From the NCBI RefSeq assembly GCF_043641665.1, contig NC_092201.1, forward strand, positions 4,807,501 to 4,871,500: a stretch of DNA of 64,000 nucleotides, given 5' to 3'. How positions within the stretch are numbered: position 1 is the first letter of the stretch; every line of letters starts with the position of its first letter. The notes beneath the pieces were generated by a model. The model saw only the letters and a program-made list of their open reading frames with translations, was not told the origin of the DNA and ran no database searches. Source of the stretch: Enoplosus armatus. Taxonomy: Eukaryota > Chordata > Actinopteri > Centrarchiformes > Enoplosidae. Position numbers and translations under genes: made by a program. Positions 38,771-52,576 of this stretch are shown one piece after another.

Positions 38771-40199
38771 TTGCAGCCATACTGCAAATAAACTTGTCAT
38801 GTCACAGAGGATCAGAGGATCATCAACAGTGTGTTTCCCAGCGTACGAGTATTGTATTGAGACAACAGACTTACAGAGCGAAGCTTCAGCCTTTTAGGGT
38901 TCATCAAATGGTCTTGCTTTTATTACGAATATGGTTCACTGTGGGTTACCGCTGCAACGCAATATAGTCCAGTTCCATTAAGTAGAGAACTGTACACAGA
39001 AGAAAGATGTGGCATGCAGGTTATGGAAAATGAGAAAAGGTGCTCGCCAAGCTAAATTTGATATCCACGGAGATGAAACCATTCATATCACATTTTCACG
39101 TATCACAACTTCACCTCAGAATATCCTTCTGTGAAATTGCTGTTCTATGTCTGATGACTTCTGCACCTCCACGCGATCCCCCCGAGAGTGCCGTTTTAAC
39201 TGTCTTATAACAAAAACATGCTCACACTGCTATGAACTGTCGGAAGCGTTTTGGAGAGACCTCATCCAAAGCACAAGCAATAAAACAAGCCTTCCAGTGT
39301 TTCCATTTTTAAATACTCCGAAGGGAACGTCTGTAATGCAATTTCCTAGTACTTGGTGTCCCCTGACTGTAAGTGCCAAGGCCCTCCTTCAAGTGTCGGC
39401 TGCTGCTTTACTGCAACATCAGCATTATGATGGGGAGAAGGGAGGGGGTTGCTTCTCCATGTCTCAACCTGGTCATAGATCTCAGTGGACATCTACACTA
39501 GCTCTTCATTATCTGCTCTCAGCCAGTGTCCCAGCAGGGGGGTACGTGTCTGGATAAAAACCCTTGATTATGTAACTGTCTGAAAGGCTGGCTGTCAGCC
39601 TATTTACAGGCCAATGCATCAATCTTCCACCGCCTCTGTAGCATATCTGGGACTTATGCTTCGAATATACATGATGGATATATTTGCATGGTCTGCTGGA
39701 AAATGCTTTCCGTTTAACTGCCTGCTCTGATCGATCAAGAAATCCAAATAACAAGCCACTAAACATGCATAGACAAGTGCCAGCGTTTATTAAATCTGTC
39801 TCTCGACTAACGTGGACATCACTCTTATTTTCAGTGGGTGGATGTCTCTCCACCTGCACATCTAGCCAAGTGTTTGAGCTTAACTGACACAGACAAATGC
39901 ACAGACGTCCGTCGCTCCGGGGTGCCGCCTCGATGAATGCAAAACCCAAACCAAACAAAGAGAGTGATTAGTGGATCTGTTTAACCTCAGGGAAGAAGGA
40001 TCCCCTTATTCGACCACAGAGTTTTCTTAGCTATTTGCTCAGCCGTGTGCCTCTCCCTCTGCAGCATGTCCTAACACAGTGCCACTCAGAGCTAACAGCG
40101 CTAATCAAGGACACCACAAAAAAGATTTTTTTTTCCTATCACAATGTCTGTTTTGAATCAAGTCATCTGTGCCATTCTTCCTGTAAAATCTGTAATATT

Positions 40200-40345
40200 C
40201 AGTGCAGTACTTGAGTAAAAGTGCAATTCTTCTTCATTTGTACTCGAATATTTCCATTTTAAGCTACTTTATGCTTCTGCTCCACTAGAGCTAGACCGAT
40301 TTAATTGGCTGGGCCGATATATCAGCCAAAAACGGTCGGCACCAT
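40200..40345 (+). repeat. Two abutting fish repeat fragments
   Basis: The left fragment has GCAGTACTTGAGTAAAAGTG, TACTCGAATATTTCCATTTT and GCTACTTTATGCTTCTGCTC (about 40202-40288). The right has GAGCTAGACCGATTTAATTG and GGGCCGATATATCAGCC (about 40288-40345). Both are words of dispersed fish repeats, and they join without a gap. Confidence 0.6.
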
Positions 40346-43300
40346 CACATTCTGACACATAACAACATTGAATGGTACATCACTGGACAAACTAGTCACT
40401 TCAGCTCTACTCACAAACTCCACCTAGTTGTCACGGTGACTCAAAGTCAAGACAGATAAGAAAAACAGTGTAGTTTTACTTTAATAACAGATGCAAATAC
40501 TTCTTCCACCAACATACTCATGACTTGTCCAATGAGTTTCCTTAAATGACAGCGTGACCTCTGTCCGGGTATCAGCTGAGGCTGAGGCTTCACATGCACT
40601 TGGAGCTGCTGATGTTTTTTCCACCAGGCTGCAGCCACACGTTTACCCTAACAAGAGAATCGCTGAGACGTCCCTTTGATGCTGCCGCCAACAATATCAC
40701 AATAGGCTGGATTTTTTTTTTCTTCTTCTCCCCATTTGTTGCTGCTTTTTGAGTTAAACAAATGCGTGTTCATTGTGTTGGGCTGAAAATGAAGGACAAA
40801 CAACATTCATTTGCTTGTTATACCCTTTTGGGCTGTAAGCAAATGTGTGAGATAAGATCAAACTGCATATTTTATTATTTGAAGATTATGTAAAAAATGT
40901 GTACATGTTCTTTGACAACTAAATTTAATATAAAACTCCCCCATTAATGTCAGAGGTTTCAAACTTCATAAATAATGAGCAGTCCAATGTAGTCCTTGCC
41001 CCTTTGACAAAATCACCAACCGCATATTTATAGAAATTAATTTTATTAGCAAATTCATGCTTTTACACTGTTCATCTTCTCCTCAATCACTTTCTTGGCC
41101 GGGCTCAGAACTTTACACAAGGATGAAAAAGATTTGGGTTAAAAGTTCAGGGCGAGGCTTCGAAGTAGAGGATAAGACTTGAATAAACACTTGGTGAGGA
41201 TCATATAAAGGTCAGCTTTGCACAATTACAGCCAATCAGAAGCCCCGAAGAATCCCTCACAAGGCGATCAGATGAAATTCCACTGCGCTTTGATTTCACA
41301 ATAATCTTGATGGCTGGACCTTTCATACAATGCCTTTGGGGTTTTTAATCATACATGTCAGGGACTGCATTTAAAAGCTCCAGTCAAGAGGTGGAATTGA
41401 CAGAATCACATGGCAGCTTTTGTTTGGGTTAGGGTTTGTTTTGGTTTCTTTTCCCTGTATTGTAAAAGATAAGGCGAAGTATCATGATATTCTCTGCCAG
41501 GACTGCAATTAAATTCACAATGGATGTTTTTTTTAGGGGAGACTTACTTAAATTACTTCATGTATAAGAAGGCAGGTAATATTTCTACAAAGAATGTACG
41601 GGTTAAGCAGACTTTAGTGGAAGTTATTTTCTCTCTCTCAGGTGTCATTTCTTTTGTAAATGTGACATCCATCTTGTACATACTGACATTAATTTGTGGG
41701 AAATTCGACAGCTGAAAGGTAAATTTATACTACTCTTGATCACCATAATCCTACGGGAGGATTAGGGGTAACATTTTTGTGGAAGTATGAACTTGATTCC
41801 AGCAGCTTTTCCAATCAAGTCTATAAATCCCGTATCAGATGTTCTTGTCATTGTCAAAATTTGCATGTAATAACAGTGGGTATAAATTATAATATCCATT
41901 ATCTTGAGTGACTGTTGCCTACATATGAAATGAAGCACAGGGAGCCACCAGACCACATGCTGTCGAGTTCCTCGACTACGATTTACTGCTTTCAGTAAAC
42001 ACTTGCATGGTGTACAGTAAAAACAGTTTTATGTACACTTCTTCTTGAACAAGAGTGGATAAGGGAAAATCCATGTTTTGCCAGACTCATAAATACATAA
42101 ATGGCTGAATTTGAAGTATGTAGGAATTGTTCACAGGGACCAAATGGATCCCTGTTTTTCTAGCCGTCTGTCTGTTTTCTATTAATATTTACATTTAAAT
42201 CAATATAAAAAATATCTACAATTTAATACATTTAAATATGGGGTTTATCAGTAGCTTAACCATACCAAAGAATCAAAAGCTGAGATGGCATTTACTGCTA
42301 CTATGTTAAGCTAGTTAGCTTTAGCAGAAGTTTTTATTAAGCTCCTTCCTCATTTAGTCATGTGGAATAACAAACTGATCATGAAGATGTCACTTCATCA
42401 AAATGGATATTTTTTATTACATATAACAGCTAGGGAAAAATCATATATTTAGCATTTAGTTAGCTGAGCTAGCTTCCCCTTTAGCTGTCTAGTTGTCTGT
42501 TTCTCTGTGACAGAGAGGGCAGAAAATGAAGCCCACAGAAATTTCATGGCATAATCATTTTTTTATGGTAAAACAGATATTAAAACGTCAGACTCCAGCT
42601 TCAGCTCCGTTTTGACCAAATGCGTTTTTTGCTTTGTTGGGCAGAATTGCTCATTTTATCCCCTGTGACATAAAAGACATCTGGGACACCTCACACAGGG
42701 ACAGGGGGGGAAAAAAAGACACAGCTCACCTACATCGCCGCATGACAATGAATGTTTCCAGGGTTACTTTCTTTCATGAAACCCTGATTACATACGTAAA
42801 CGGTCCTTGGCACCGTACAGTATGTATGTCACACAGGTTGTGACAGTCAGTAAGCTGTCCTTAGGGTTCCAACATGAAGTCTGTTGTGTCTCTCAATCAT
42901 TAATGACTCTGCGATCTCCTAATCTCACACAGTGATCATCTCAAAAGAAGAAAATATCTGATGTCTCTTGATGAGAGAATTTTCTTTGATCACGATGCCG
43001 GAACAAAAGTACGTCCTCACATCGCAACTGCACAGTGACTAAAAAAGAGAATCATGTCTCCCATTTGCAGACAATTTTACTTTATAATTGTGAATAAGGC
43101 CTCAAGGCTGCACATAGTCGTTGTACACATTTAACAACGAATTAAAAACATGATAAAACATTTGTACTTAACAAATATTGGTATATAACTTTTTCACAGG
43201 CTGCGAATCATCTCGTAAATCCCTCTGCAAATCATCTTGCAATCCTCTGGGAGGTACCATCCTGCACTCTGCTCCAGATTAATACCCAGGCATTTCTTTG

Positions 43301-44025
43301 GAATTGATTATTTCACTTTTTTTTTTTCCTAGTGTTATGTTTTATCTCAGCCCAGCAGAATGGCTCCGCACCGTCATAGAGGGCTTTGCCAGTGAATCGA
43401 AATCCTTCAGTGCAGGTGTGGAAAGCGGGGTGGTGAAGAGGCTCCTTCACTTCTGCTCTCCGCTGATAACTTTAACATTTGACCACGTATTGTGTTCAGG
43501 CAGCTGGTCGCATGAAAGCACGCAGCGATGCTTTCCTCCAAACAGATTCGCAGTTTTGTTCTCGCATGACTTTGAGTTTCAAAAAGGAGGGTAAACTCTT
43601 GGAAAAAAAAAAAAAACTGGAAGGCGCGCGGGTTGAATTGCTGCGCGGACGAGATTAATGAGCATTTCTTATCAGCAATCTGCTTATTTTGTTGTTACGT
43701 TGGTGGAGGCTTCAGACAAATTGAACCGCTCATGCTAAGTGGGTGGTGAAGTGAATTCCTAACAAGATGCATTTTTGCATTTACCTCCACTGTGGTCAAG
43801 TTTGAAATTATTATTTCAAATAGTCAGCAGTTTATATTCCTCAGATTCAGGTTACAACAAACGGAGAGTTCTGGCACTCAAATGGCTTCATAATGAATTA
43901 GTCAAGCTTGGAAATGAAAACTTCCGCTGTCAGCTGGATGGCAGTCAGACCTGTTCGCACCGCTGCTACAAGAAGAAAAAGATGAAGTGCTTGCATGCTG
44001 ATTTTGGAACCAGGTTATTGGTGAA

Positions 44026-44090
44026 CCCCCCCCCCCCCCTTTCTTTCTTGCTCTCACTCTTTCTATTCCCTCCTCTGCTTCTTCTCTGCC
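44026..44090 (+). repeat. Polypyrimidine tract beginning with C14
   Basis: Fourteen C are followed by about 50 bases of almost uninterrupted C/T. It has potential for G-rich or triplex structure. Confidence 0.8.
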
Positions 44091-47000
44091 ATAAGTCTGT
44101 TAGTGTTTTCTGTGTGTCATGTGTATAAAGTGCATTCATATTTCCAAAAGAAACTTCATTATAATAAACACATTTTTTCTTTATAGAGTCATTCTAGTTT
44201 TTCTCTATACTCTGACCCTGTTCTTGCTCTTACTGGTTACATACACAACCAATGAACCATTTCTATGGAACCAACCAACTTCCCCCACAAAACACCCGTC
44301 ACCAATTCCCGTCTTCACACTGCAGCCATTTTCCGGAGCGATTTCAGAGGATAATAGCAGTCACAAATCATCTGCTGGGCAGTGGAGCCCATGAAATTGA
44401 TGTGCCTTCATTTCAAAACAATGGAGGTGCCTTATGAGGGGCCTCATGATGTCATAACTTCAGTAGCTGACAGGCCAGGCAGGTGTATTTTGGCCCCAGG
44501 ATGGGCCCCGGGCCAATGAAAATCCAGTCGGGACAGCTTAATCAATCTCCGTATCGAGTGAGGTGGCAAGACTGTGGTGTAAGCAGCCACCAGACATGCT
44601 CAATCACATTCCCCGTACTGAGCAAACTGACAGCTTTTACTTGGAAAACCAGGCCTCCTTATCTCCCTTGAGTTGAGTAATGCCTCACTGTCTATCTGTG
44701 GCTATCTCTCTGCAACTTCCAATCCAACAACACAGTCCGAACAATAAAAAAAAGATAAACCACTCGGAGACCATAAAGATGAAAATTGCCTGGAAAAACC
44801 TGAGACAAAAGTTAAATATATTAACGTTTTCCGACTCTACTGAGTCTGATACCAGTAAGAGTTGCTTCAGTTTTGTTAGAGAGATTGAGTAATAAATTAT
44901 TCATGTGGCCAAGTGAAAGGACACCATAAATCTCTGGAGTTTTTGAACTGTAAATGAGTGGGTTGGGCATCACTGGAGCTGCCATCCTGATTTGAACGCA
45001 TTAATTAAATTAAAACGAATGACTTATATTTTTCACAGGGAAAAACTTCAACGTTATCCATCAGACACATTGCTTCTTTTAATTAATTCCTCCCGCATTC
45101 GTTGACATTTTTCATAGAGAGTGCACGGGTTAAGCACACCTCCTGTATGAAAAGATTAAAAAGCCACTTACATGCTAAAAAGAATTATGGATGACTGAGG
45201 AGCATGGCTTAATTGGAAATTGATTGACTTGGCCGAGTTACACCTGGTCTCATAACATTTCACATCCCTCATGCATACGGAGTTCGGTGCGTTTTTCAAT
45301 AAGCGGCTCCACCGCAGCAGAACCTCTTCACACTGGTGGCTCTCTGTGGGGAAAGTTGTGTGGATGAAGACATGTTGCCTCAACAGATCCAAGCCATCAC
45401 TTCAAAGAGACGGGGTGGGGATGATCTTTGCATGACGGATGCAGCTTTCCTAGCTGTGAGTGCCGGGGAACGAGCTGCACCTCATATCTGAGCCGTTGCC
45501 CTGCAACTGCTGCAAACACAAACCACAGCGGTGTCAAGAAAGCAGAGACAAATCAGCTCCTCCTTTTCCAAGATGGATGCCTGATGGTCATTTTGTGGAG
45601 CCACTGATTGCATCTGCTGACCGCAGCGCTGTGCAAGCTAGGCGAATTTTCAGATTCTCGCATTTGATGGGAAAGAATGTGGTAATACTGCATCAATGCT
45701 TTGCAGATGTTTTCCAATGGAAGTATAGCATGAATTGCTTCATCATCAAAGCACACATGTTCGCATTCTTTACAGCATGCAAGCTGAAGTTTGCAACATG
45801 AGAAGTTTCTTTCATGCTAATTTTGACACATTTTTTTTAGCATAACAAATGCCATACTGGTGACCCCTGCATGTCGGTTGTCGACAATCTCTTGTGACAC
45901 GTGACGTGGCAGCTGGCTCAGCGAGGCTCCGTATTAGCTGCAGTAAGACACTTTTTAAGGCTGCTGCTGTTTCTACAGGAATATTTGCTACTGGGCTCAA
46001 AGCAAACTATTTGATTTGGCAAAAAAAGCAAAATAATATAATATAACCAACTTTACTTTATTATAGGCTATTTTTGGCTGTAATAACCTTTAACTTTGGC
46101 TTAAACATTTACATGTAAAGTGCATTTTACAAGTAAATTTCGGCACATTTGTCTTAATTGGCTGCCACTTGCTTGAGCCACCTTTTCTTCACTTAGGCTC
46201 CACCCAGTCGCTCACACTTGGATTTCCAGTAAATCCCAAAGATCCCAAATCCCCAAGAAATCTACAGTACAGATGGTACATTTATCTTTTCTAGTGAAGA
46301 CACCAGTAAATCCATATTTCAGTTATATTTGGGAGACAGCTGGTTTGTGATTTGGACAAAGAAGCGCCCATCACCAGTAAGTCAGAAGTTTACTGAGAAA
46401 TGTATGACGTGTGTGTGTTTTGAATTGTTTGTGTAAATTTGATTCTTTCTTCAGTGGATCTAGGCAGACAAGCCAGTTTAATTTTTACATACAAACATCA
46501 TGGTGGAGCTTTACCACAGGAGAAACATTTTCAAACAGACCTAATATAGTTTGCAGGACTTAAATGAATTACACGTCAAGCTACGGGAGCGTGAGCGGGC
46601 AGAGCACATAGCAGACAGAGACCATCTTTGTGATGGGGGGAAGGCATGCATGGCTGCTCTACAGGCTCCAGACAGACAGTTCCTGACAGGAGAAACGTGG
46701 GGACAGCGGACGGAGGAAACTCCTCTCGTCTGCCTATGTACGTCAGCCGGGGTCACTGGCACGGCAATCCTCAGATGTAAATGCAGCTAAGCACAGTGGC
46801 AGACAGACAGATGCACACACCTCTCCGTGAACAGAGCACATCTCTGGCTGTCAGATCGGACTGAGGAGGTTAAGGGAGGTCAGAGTGGCAGAGCAGGAGC
46901 ATCCAGACAGCTTGTCAATGCTGTTGACAACCAGATGGATGAACCAATACTTCAGGGAGCCACGGTTGTACTTTCCTGTTTCTTAACACATTGTACTACC

Positions 47001-47340
47001 GCACTTGGACATGCCCCAAAATGCTTAAATACTGGTTAGCTATGTACTGCGAGCACATGAACAGCTCATCTGAACATTCCCTGATGGGTGAATTTGAAAT
47101 TCTATTTTCTCACATCTATAATGTGTCGGCAAAGCATCTCAGCTCTCAGTTCTCCCCGAGTCCGAGCCATGGATCTATATGTGCTGTTTATTGGGCTCGA
47201 TCGGCTCAAGCTGGCACATTCATTTGTCACTGCTGTGTGTCTTGGAGCAGAATCTGATCCCAGAGTCAACATTAACATGGCTTTTCTAGGGCAGCAGCTT
47301 CATTATTGAGCCCTGGCATGGTGAACCAGACCATTACTGC

Positions 47341-47480
47341 TCTGGAGAGGGAGAGAGCGAACACAGAGCGGGGAGGGGAGATGGAAAGATGAGAGGAGCG
47401 GGGATATAGGATAAGCAGAATGATGAAGTGGGGAGAGGGAATGAGGGAGTGTGAATAAAGGATGCCAGCATGGGGACGGA
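47341..47480 (+). repeat. Purine-rich low-complexity stretch
   Basis: Degenerate GGAGAGGGAGAG-type sequence over about 140 bases. Open frames on the opposite strand rich in Ser, Pro and Leu come from this composition. Confidence 0.7.
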
Positions 47481-48536
47481 AGGAGAAAAGAAGTGACCAA
47501 ATAAATCACCAGCCGACAGATAATTGGACAAGCTGCACTCGAGGGACTGTTGCTGCACCATGAAAAGTGACACTGTGATTTGCAATTAACTCCAAAAGGA
47601 GGAATGGGAATTTAGTTCCCTTTGGATTAATTCCAGGAATGTGATACCTGACAAGATGGTCGCCATAATGAATCTGTTGGGCAGCAGGAATCATTATCAT
47701 CATTTAACTTGTATGATGGCGCCTCTCTCTAGGGAGCAAATGTCTCGATCTGAGAAGCAGAAAACATATCAAATTAGACCTGGAGGTAGACCTGGACACC
47801 TAATGACCCAGAGCAATTAACATGTACGGCCATGACGGGGCTGTGCTCAAAGGTTAAGTCATTTTCGTGTTTGTCAGTTGAGCTGCTTCCATAGTTTACA
47901 GTGCTTGAAGTGAGGTATTGTTACCTTATCAGCTAAATGCTCTCGCTTTTCAAGTCCTGTAGATTTATAGAGAAAGTTAAGTGACCTCAAGGAGGATTCT
48001 GTCAGGCTCCAAGGCTCGGTGTCTTTTGAACAGCGGTCGTTCTACAAGGCCGTCCGAACGCGCAATCACACTCTCACAGAAGTGTAATTTAAAGATAGGA
48101 TCGCACTGATACAAGGTTTGTGTTCGTTTATCTATAAAAAAAATTATGTATTTCCTAATAAGGAAGTTCGTCTGAAGGCACGAAACTTTCTTGTTTCACT
48201 CAATTGAGATATAAAGAAAAACTCTTTAAGTGTTGAAGTACTGTACTGGAACAAAATGTCAAGGTCACATCATAGTCTGTCTTTCTTCTTTCTTTAATTT
48301 ATGGCATTACCGCCTTTTAATGTGAAAGCTGACAAAGGGAAGTGACTTATAGAGGAATAGAGAAAGAGAGGATGACATGCACTTGGAGTGTGTCTTTTTG
48401 ATAGTAGATTACAATGCCAGTCAAACCTTTTTAGCATTTTTGGGTAAATGTTTGCCTTTATTTGACCTTAATCTGTATCTTATTGGAAATTACCTGGATC
48501 TAATTGAAAATGGACTTCACCTTAAGCACTCTAATT

Positions 48537-48913
48537 AGGCACCTGTAGCAAACATACTGTGTATTATTTTAGTTATCACCGTCTGTGTTTGCAAACTGGT
48601 TGACCTTTCTAGCACACCTTCCTCTAATCACTAATTACAGTATGAGTCTCATTAGGATCAGAGAGACTGACAAAAAGAATAGATCTTTAAATACAAAATA
48701 AGATACTCAGCACTGATCGCTGGAGGTTAAGTTATTATTACTTTGAGGAGTGAAAAGTTGTCTTCACAGAGAAATGGCTAAAGTGATCGCTGAGGCTGAG
48801 GCGAAGAGTCATCTATGAACTGGGAACATTTCTGATCGAATAGGGTCTTTAAAGTGTGATGAAAAGTCAAAGGAAGCGCTAGCAACACATGAGGCTAGCT
48901 GCTACAGGTGCCT
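48537..48913. repeat. 14-base perfect inverted repeat enclosing about 350 bases
   Basis: AGGCACCTGTAGCA at 48537-48550 and its exact reverse complement at 48900-48913. Two outward bases also match (AA before the left copy pairs with TT within the right flank only imperfectly). It may mark the ends of a short non-autonomous transposon; no target duplication is clear. Confidence 0.4.
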
Positions 48914-49139
48914 AGTTAAAGTGATCGAGACCCAAGCCATTTCCATTTAGAACTTATCATTTACAATAAAACGAAAAGTCACACATTTCTCAATTCACAT
49001 GCACGAGACACTTTTTCTTTGACACGATTTTACAGATGATAGCTTGAGATTTTTATCTCAGTGTTGTTAAATGCTGTGGTATACAATGCTCAAAAACATT
49101 GGACTCATAATATATAATGTGAAATGAATTGTTCACTCT

Positions 49140-49775
49140 TTAAGAGTAGAGAGTTTTTAATTCATGCATCTTGGCAAAGTAGTTTGGCAACTCGGTACAC
49201 TTCGCCAACTCTAGAAGCACTGAAGGATTCAGTTTCAATGACTTTCCTAATAAAAATTCACGGATTTTGATATCTGTGACTAACCAAAGTGGAGAATGAG
49301 GAAGTGCAGGTTTTCGCTTAAAACATCCAACACTTGAGCTGTAGCTTTTCAGCCCAAAGCGAATCCACCTCAGTCTCATCCCATAAAAAGCAAGAAAATG
49401 AGCCAATTGATACCCCTCTCCTGTCCTCCATGCTAACAGCTTCCAATTATTAGGCGACTGGGGAATGAGACTTCTCTGATTTAGCCATGTAGGGCAGTAT
49501 TGATTGGGCTGGAAAACAGTGTAAAACTGGAGAGAAGAGGGATGACCTTGTCTCTTGTACTCCTCTCCTGATTGACAAACAAAGTAGAGACAGCTGTGGA
49601 GATGTACCTGCATAGCAATGCTCTCTGTTCGAGCTTTCAGATACAGTGAAATGGCAGTAAGAGCGCCTTTAGTTTTTTTCAGTGTCGTGTCTGAATGACT
49701 ATGCAGGTGGGGTATGATTTCAAGAGGGATTTGATCAAATTGTTTGATTTCATTTAATGGCTCAAAAGTGGACAT
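49140..49775 (-). CDS. Unassigned 211-codon open reading frame
   Basis: The frame starts with ATG (49775-49773) and encodes 211 residues, the longest after the receptor. I recognise no domain, signal peptide or clear membrane helix. It contains five Trp and mixed composition, not a low-complexity artefact. It lies in the presumed intron on the same strand as the receptor, between an inverted repeat (48537-48913) and a MITE (50101-50340), so it might be a decayed transposable-element coding fragment or a retrocopy. A frame of this length is unlikely but not excluded by chance in 64 kb. I do not claim it is expressed. Confidence 0.2.
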   Translation of the reverse strand: MSTFEPLNEIKQFDQIPLEIIPHLHSHSDTTLKKTKGALTAISLYLKARTESIAMQVHLHSCLYFVCQSGEEYKRQGHPSSLQFYTVFQPNQYCPTWLNQRSLIPQSPNNWKLLAWRTGEGYQLAHFLAFYGMRLRWIRFGLKSYSSSVGCFKRKPALPHSPLWLVTDIKIREFLLGKSLKLNPSVLLELAKCTELPNYFAKMHELKTLYS

Positions 49776-50100
49776 GCTTAGCTAGCACTAGGTCTCATTG
49801 GGATGTGAAGGTCATTAAAGAGTCATTAAAGAGGATGTGATTGGACCACACCCACACACTTATATAAAGTAAAAAGTTTTGCCAACTGACATACCTTCAA
49901 GCCACAATGTCTCTTAGCCACTACAACCTACTACACAAGCTAACGAAGTGAGGTGTGGTTAGCTGGTTGAGCCAAATCACATTGGATTAGATAAACGTAC
50001 GTATACGCCTCCCTGTGTAGGATTACAGGATTTATTTTTACTTAACATCAACTACAAATCTTGTTTTTGCTGATCTCTAGTTGTTTAAATGCTCACCCTA

Positions 50101-50340
50101 CTGCAATGATGTACAAGTGTACTCCAGGGTGTGTCAGTACACCATGACATCATTGTGGTATTAATAATGTTGGATGTGGTCAGAGGTGAAACAGACTTGA
50201 AACTTTCAGCCAGAGAGGGCAGTAAAACAATGCTTCTCGGCCTGGCAATATGAAGGATTAAGTTACGTAGCATCTAGCAGGTAAGAAGTGATGTCACAGT
50301 GTACTGACACACCTTGTAGTACGCTTTCACATCACTGCAG
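50101..50340. mobile_element. Foldback MITE with 51-base terminal inverted repeats
   Basis: The left end (50101-50151) and the reverse complement of the right end (50290-50340) match at 43 of 51 positions by direct comparison, including a perfect GTGTCAGTAC block. Both start CTGCA.TGATGT. The 138-base centre shows no coding capacity. This is the structure of a non-autonomous DNA transposon. I see no clear target-site duplication; the flanks are CCCTA on the left and CAAAG on the right. Confidence 0.8.
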
Positions 50341-52576
50341 CAAAGTTAAACCACTGGAGGTCAGAGCGTGTTAAGTTGCTCTTTTATATCTTACAAGTAA
50401 AGAAAAGAGAGGGACTTACACAGGCCTACCCTATAAAAATACAAAACAAATGCTATTTGACACATCCTGCATTGCTGAACGAATTGTTCTATCGCTTAGT
50501 ATAAGAACTTCAAAGGTATTTCCACTGTGTCTTTAAGTTTTTTCATATGATCAGACATGTCTTTTCTCTGCTGTGACTGCTGTGTTTGTGAGAGGGCTGT
50601 CAAATAGTGCCATCAGAGAGTGTGAACATAGGGGCAGCGGGTGCCTCACACAGTGAATCTATCCCACAGTCTGTTTGTGTTCCACTGACACAGTGCAGTC
50701 TCTGGACTCTGTCGGCAGACCTGTTCCTGTCAAGTCAAATAACAGCATTTCAGATGGGCTCTTCGCGATGACACGGCGAGCCGGCTCAACGGGAGGCCAG
50801 AGAGCTTCAAAAAAAATAGTTTGGGAAATGTACAGAACTCGACCATGTGTCCGCTGCAGAATGCAAAGACGAAGCCCTGCGAGCTCCACAACACACGTGC
50901 GCACACAAGCTTGGATAACCTAGAAGTGCCCACTTTCATTCTTGCTGGCATTTCTTTCAAATGTCAAATCATTCACCTGGAACGAGTTACACAGACCTTC
51001 AGGGATCTTCTTTGAGAATGTCAAACTGAACCATGAATCTGTACAAAGCTTTGGGTAAAGTACAATGTCCACTGGCGTCTCATAGTGAAGCCTGAGGGGA
51101 GGAAGTGAGACATCCAGGTCTCAGACGACTCCGTCACGCTGCACTTATCAAGTGTACATGTAATCTCAGGCTGTGTTTTGTCTCTTAAATAACCCGGTCA
51201 TGTTTGTCCTGTTAAAGTATCTCATGACCCCATTTCCTGTGCAACTTGGAATAATACTGTATGTCTGCATACTCCAGTGATTTCCTCTACTGTCCCCCAA
51301 GGCACCGCGAAAACAGGACAGTTGTCTTTTCTGAGGGAAAAAAGACATCCACCAAATGCCATCAAACAAGACAGTGGTATTTACTGCCATTGTCTGGGTT
51401 TCGTCTCACGTTTACATTTAAAAAGACAGGGTAGGCAGAGTCAGTAAATTCAACCGGCTGACCACATAAAAGCAAACTACAGTTTATAATGCCTTGGGGC
51501 AACACAGGATGAACCCAGTTACACCTGAGGCAATAAACCGTCTTCACTTACAAAAGCGCAGGAATAAACTGAGAGCTGATATGCAATCCAATAACAATAA
51601 CAGACAATGATTGTCACTGGACTTAATAATATTTGCTCAGGATGGGACGCAGAGCAGCCGCCACCACTCTTCCACCACCTCTCTGCCTCAGCTAGTGCTG
51701 TAGTGTCTCTCCTGGCGTGGAGAGAACAATGTTTACCTTTTGATTTGATCCACAATATCCTGGATCAGGACCTGCGTTTATCTGTTGAGTGCACACGGTA
51801 TTGACTGTGTCAAGTCGTCTGTCTCGGAGGCAGCTCTAATTCAGCTTTGATTTCACACAGGGTGTTTTTCTCGCTGGGAATGTGAGGAGGGTAATTGTTT
51901 GAGACAGTTTTGGACAATTTGTAGACTAACTGGACATATTTTGCTGTTGTCACCTGTGCACAGAAGACCTTTTCTGAACCTTAGAAAAACCCTTTAAGCT
52001 ATTTCCAGACATGTTTTCTTAAATTACAGAAAACTCTTGTGCAGAGGAAAGTCAAGAGTTCTCGTGGTTTTAAATAGCTTTCCTTTTATTGGACTGGAAA
52101 GGAACTGAATATCCTGTCGAGACCCCCATGTAGAGATATCTTTCATTGTGAAAGCACTGAGGGTGAACCTGGTGGTTTCAGGTTAATGGACTTGTGTTGG
52201 TCACAGGGGAGCAAGTTTCTCAAATTCCCTCAAGAGCCCAGGGACACATTTTGCCAACGCAGAATAATGATTAAGATTGTAAGCACAGACAATAAAGCAC
52301 AGATTTCTCTTCTCTAAACTGTAACCTGATAGATGAATGTGATCCAAAAAACACAATAAGACCAAATCCAAACTTGAAACAGCTTTTGCGTGCCTCTAAA
52401 ATGTGTATCACAAAGTATATTTGTTGTAGCAACATCATATCTTCAGGCCTTAGGCAATGGAAGGCAGACATTAATGCTGAATGTGATCTCCATTATGGTT
52501 ATAATACATATAAGAGCTGATAGGAATGTCATTAGCTTTGCAGGTATCTAGTCAAGTATTGGACGATTCCATTTTT

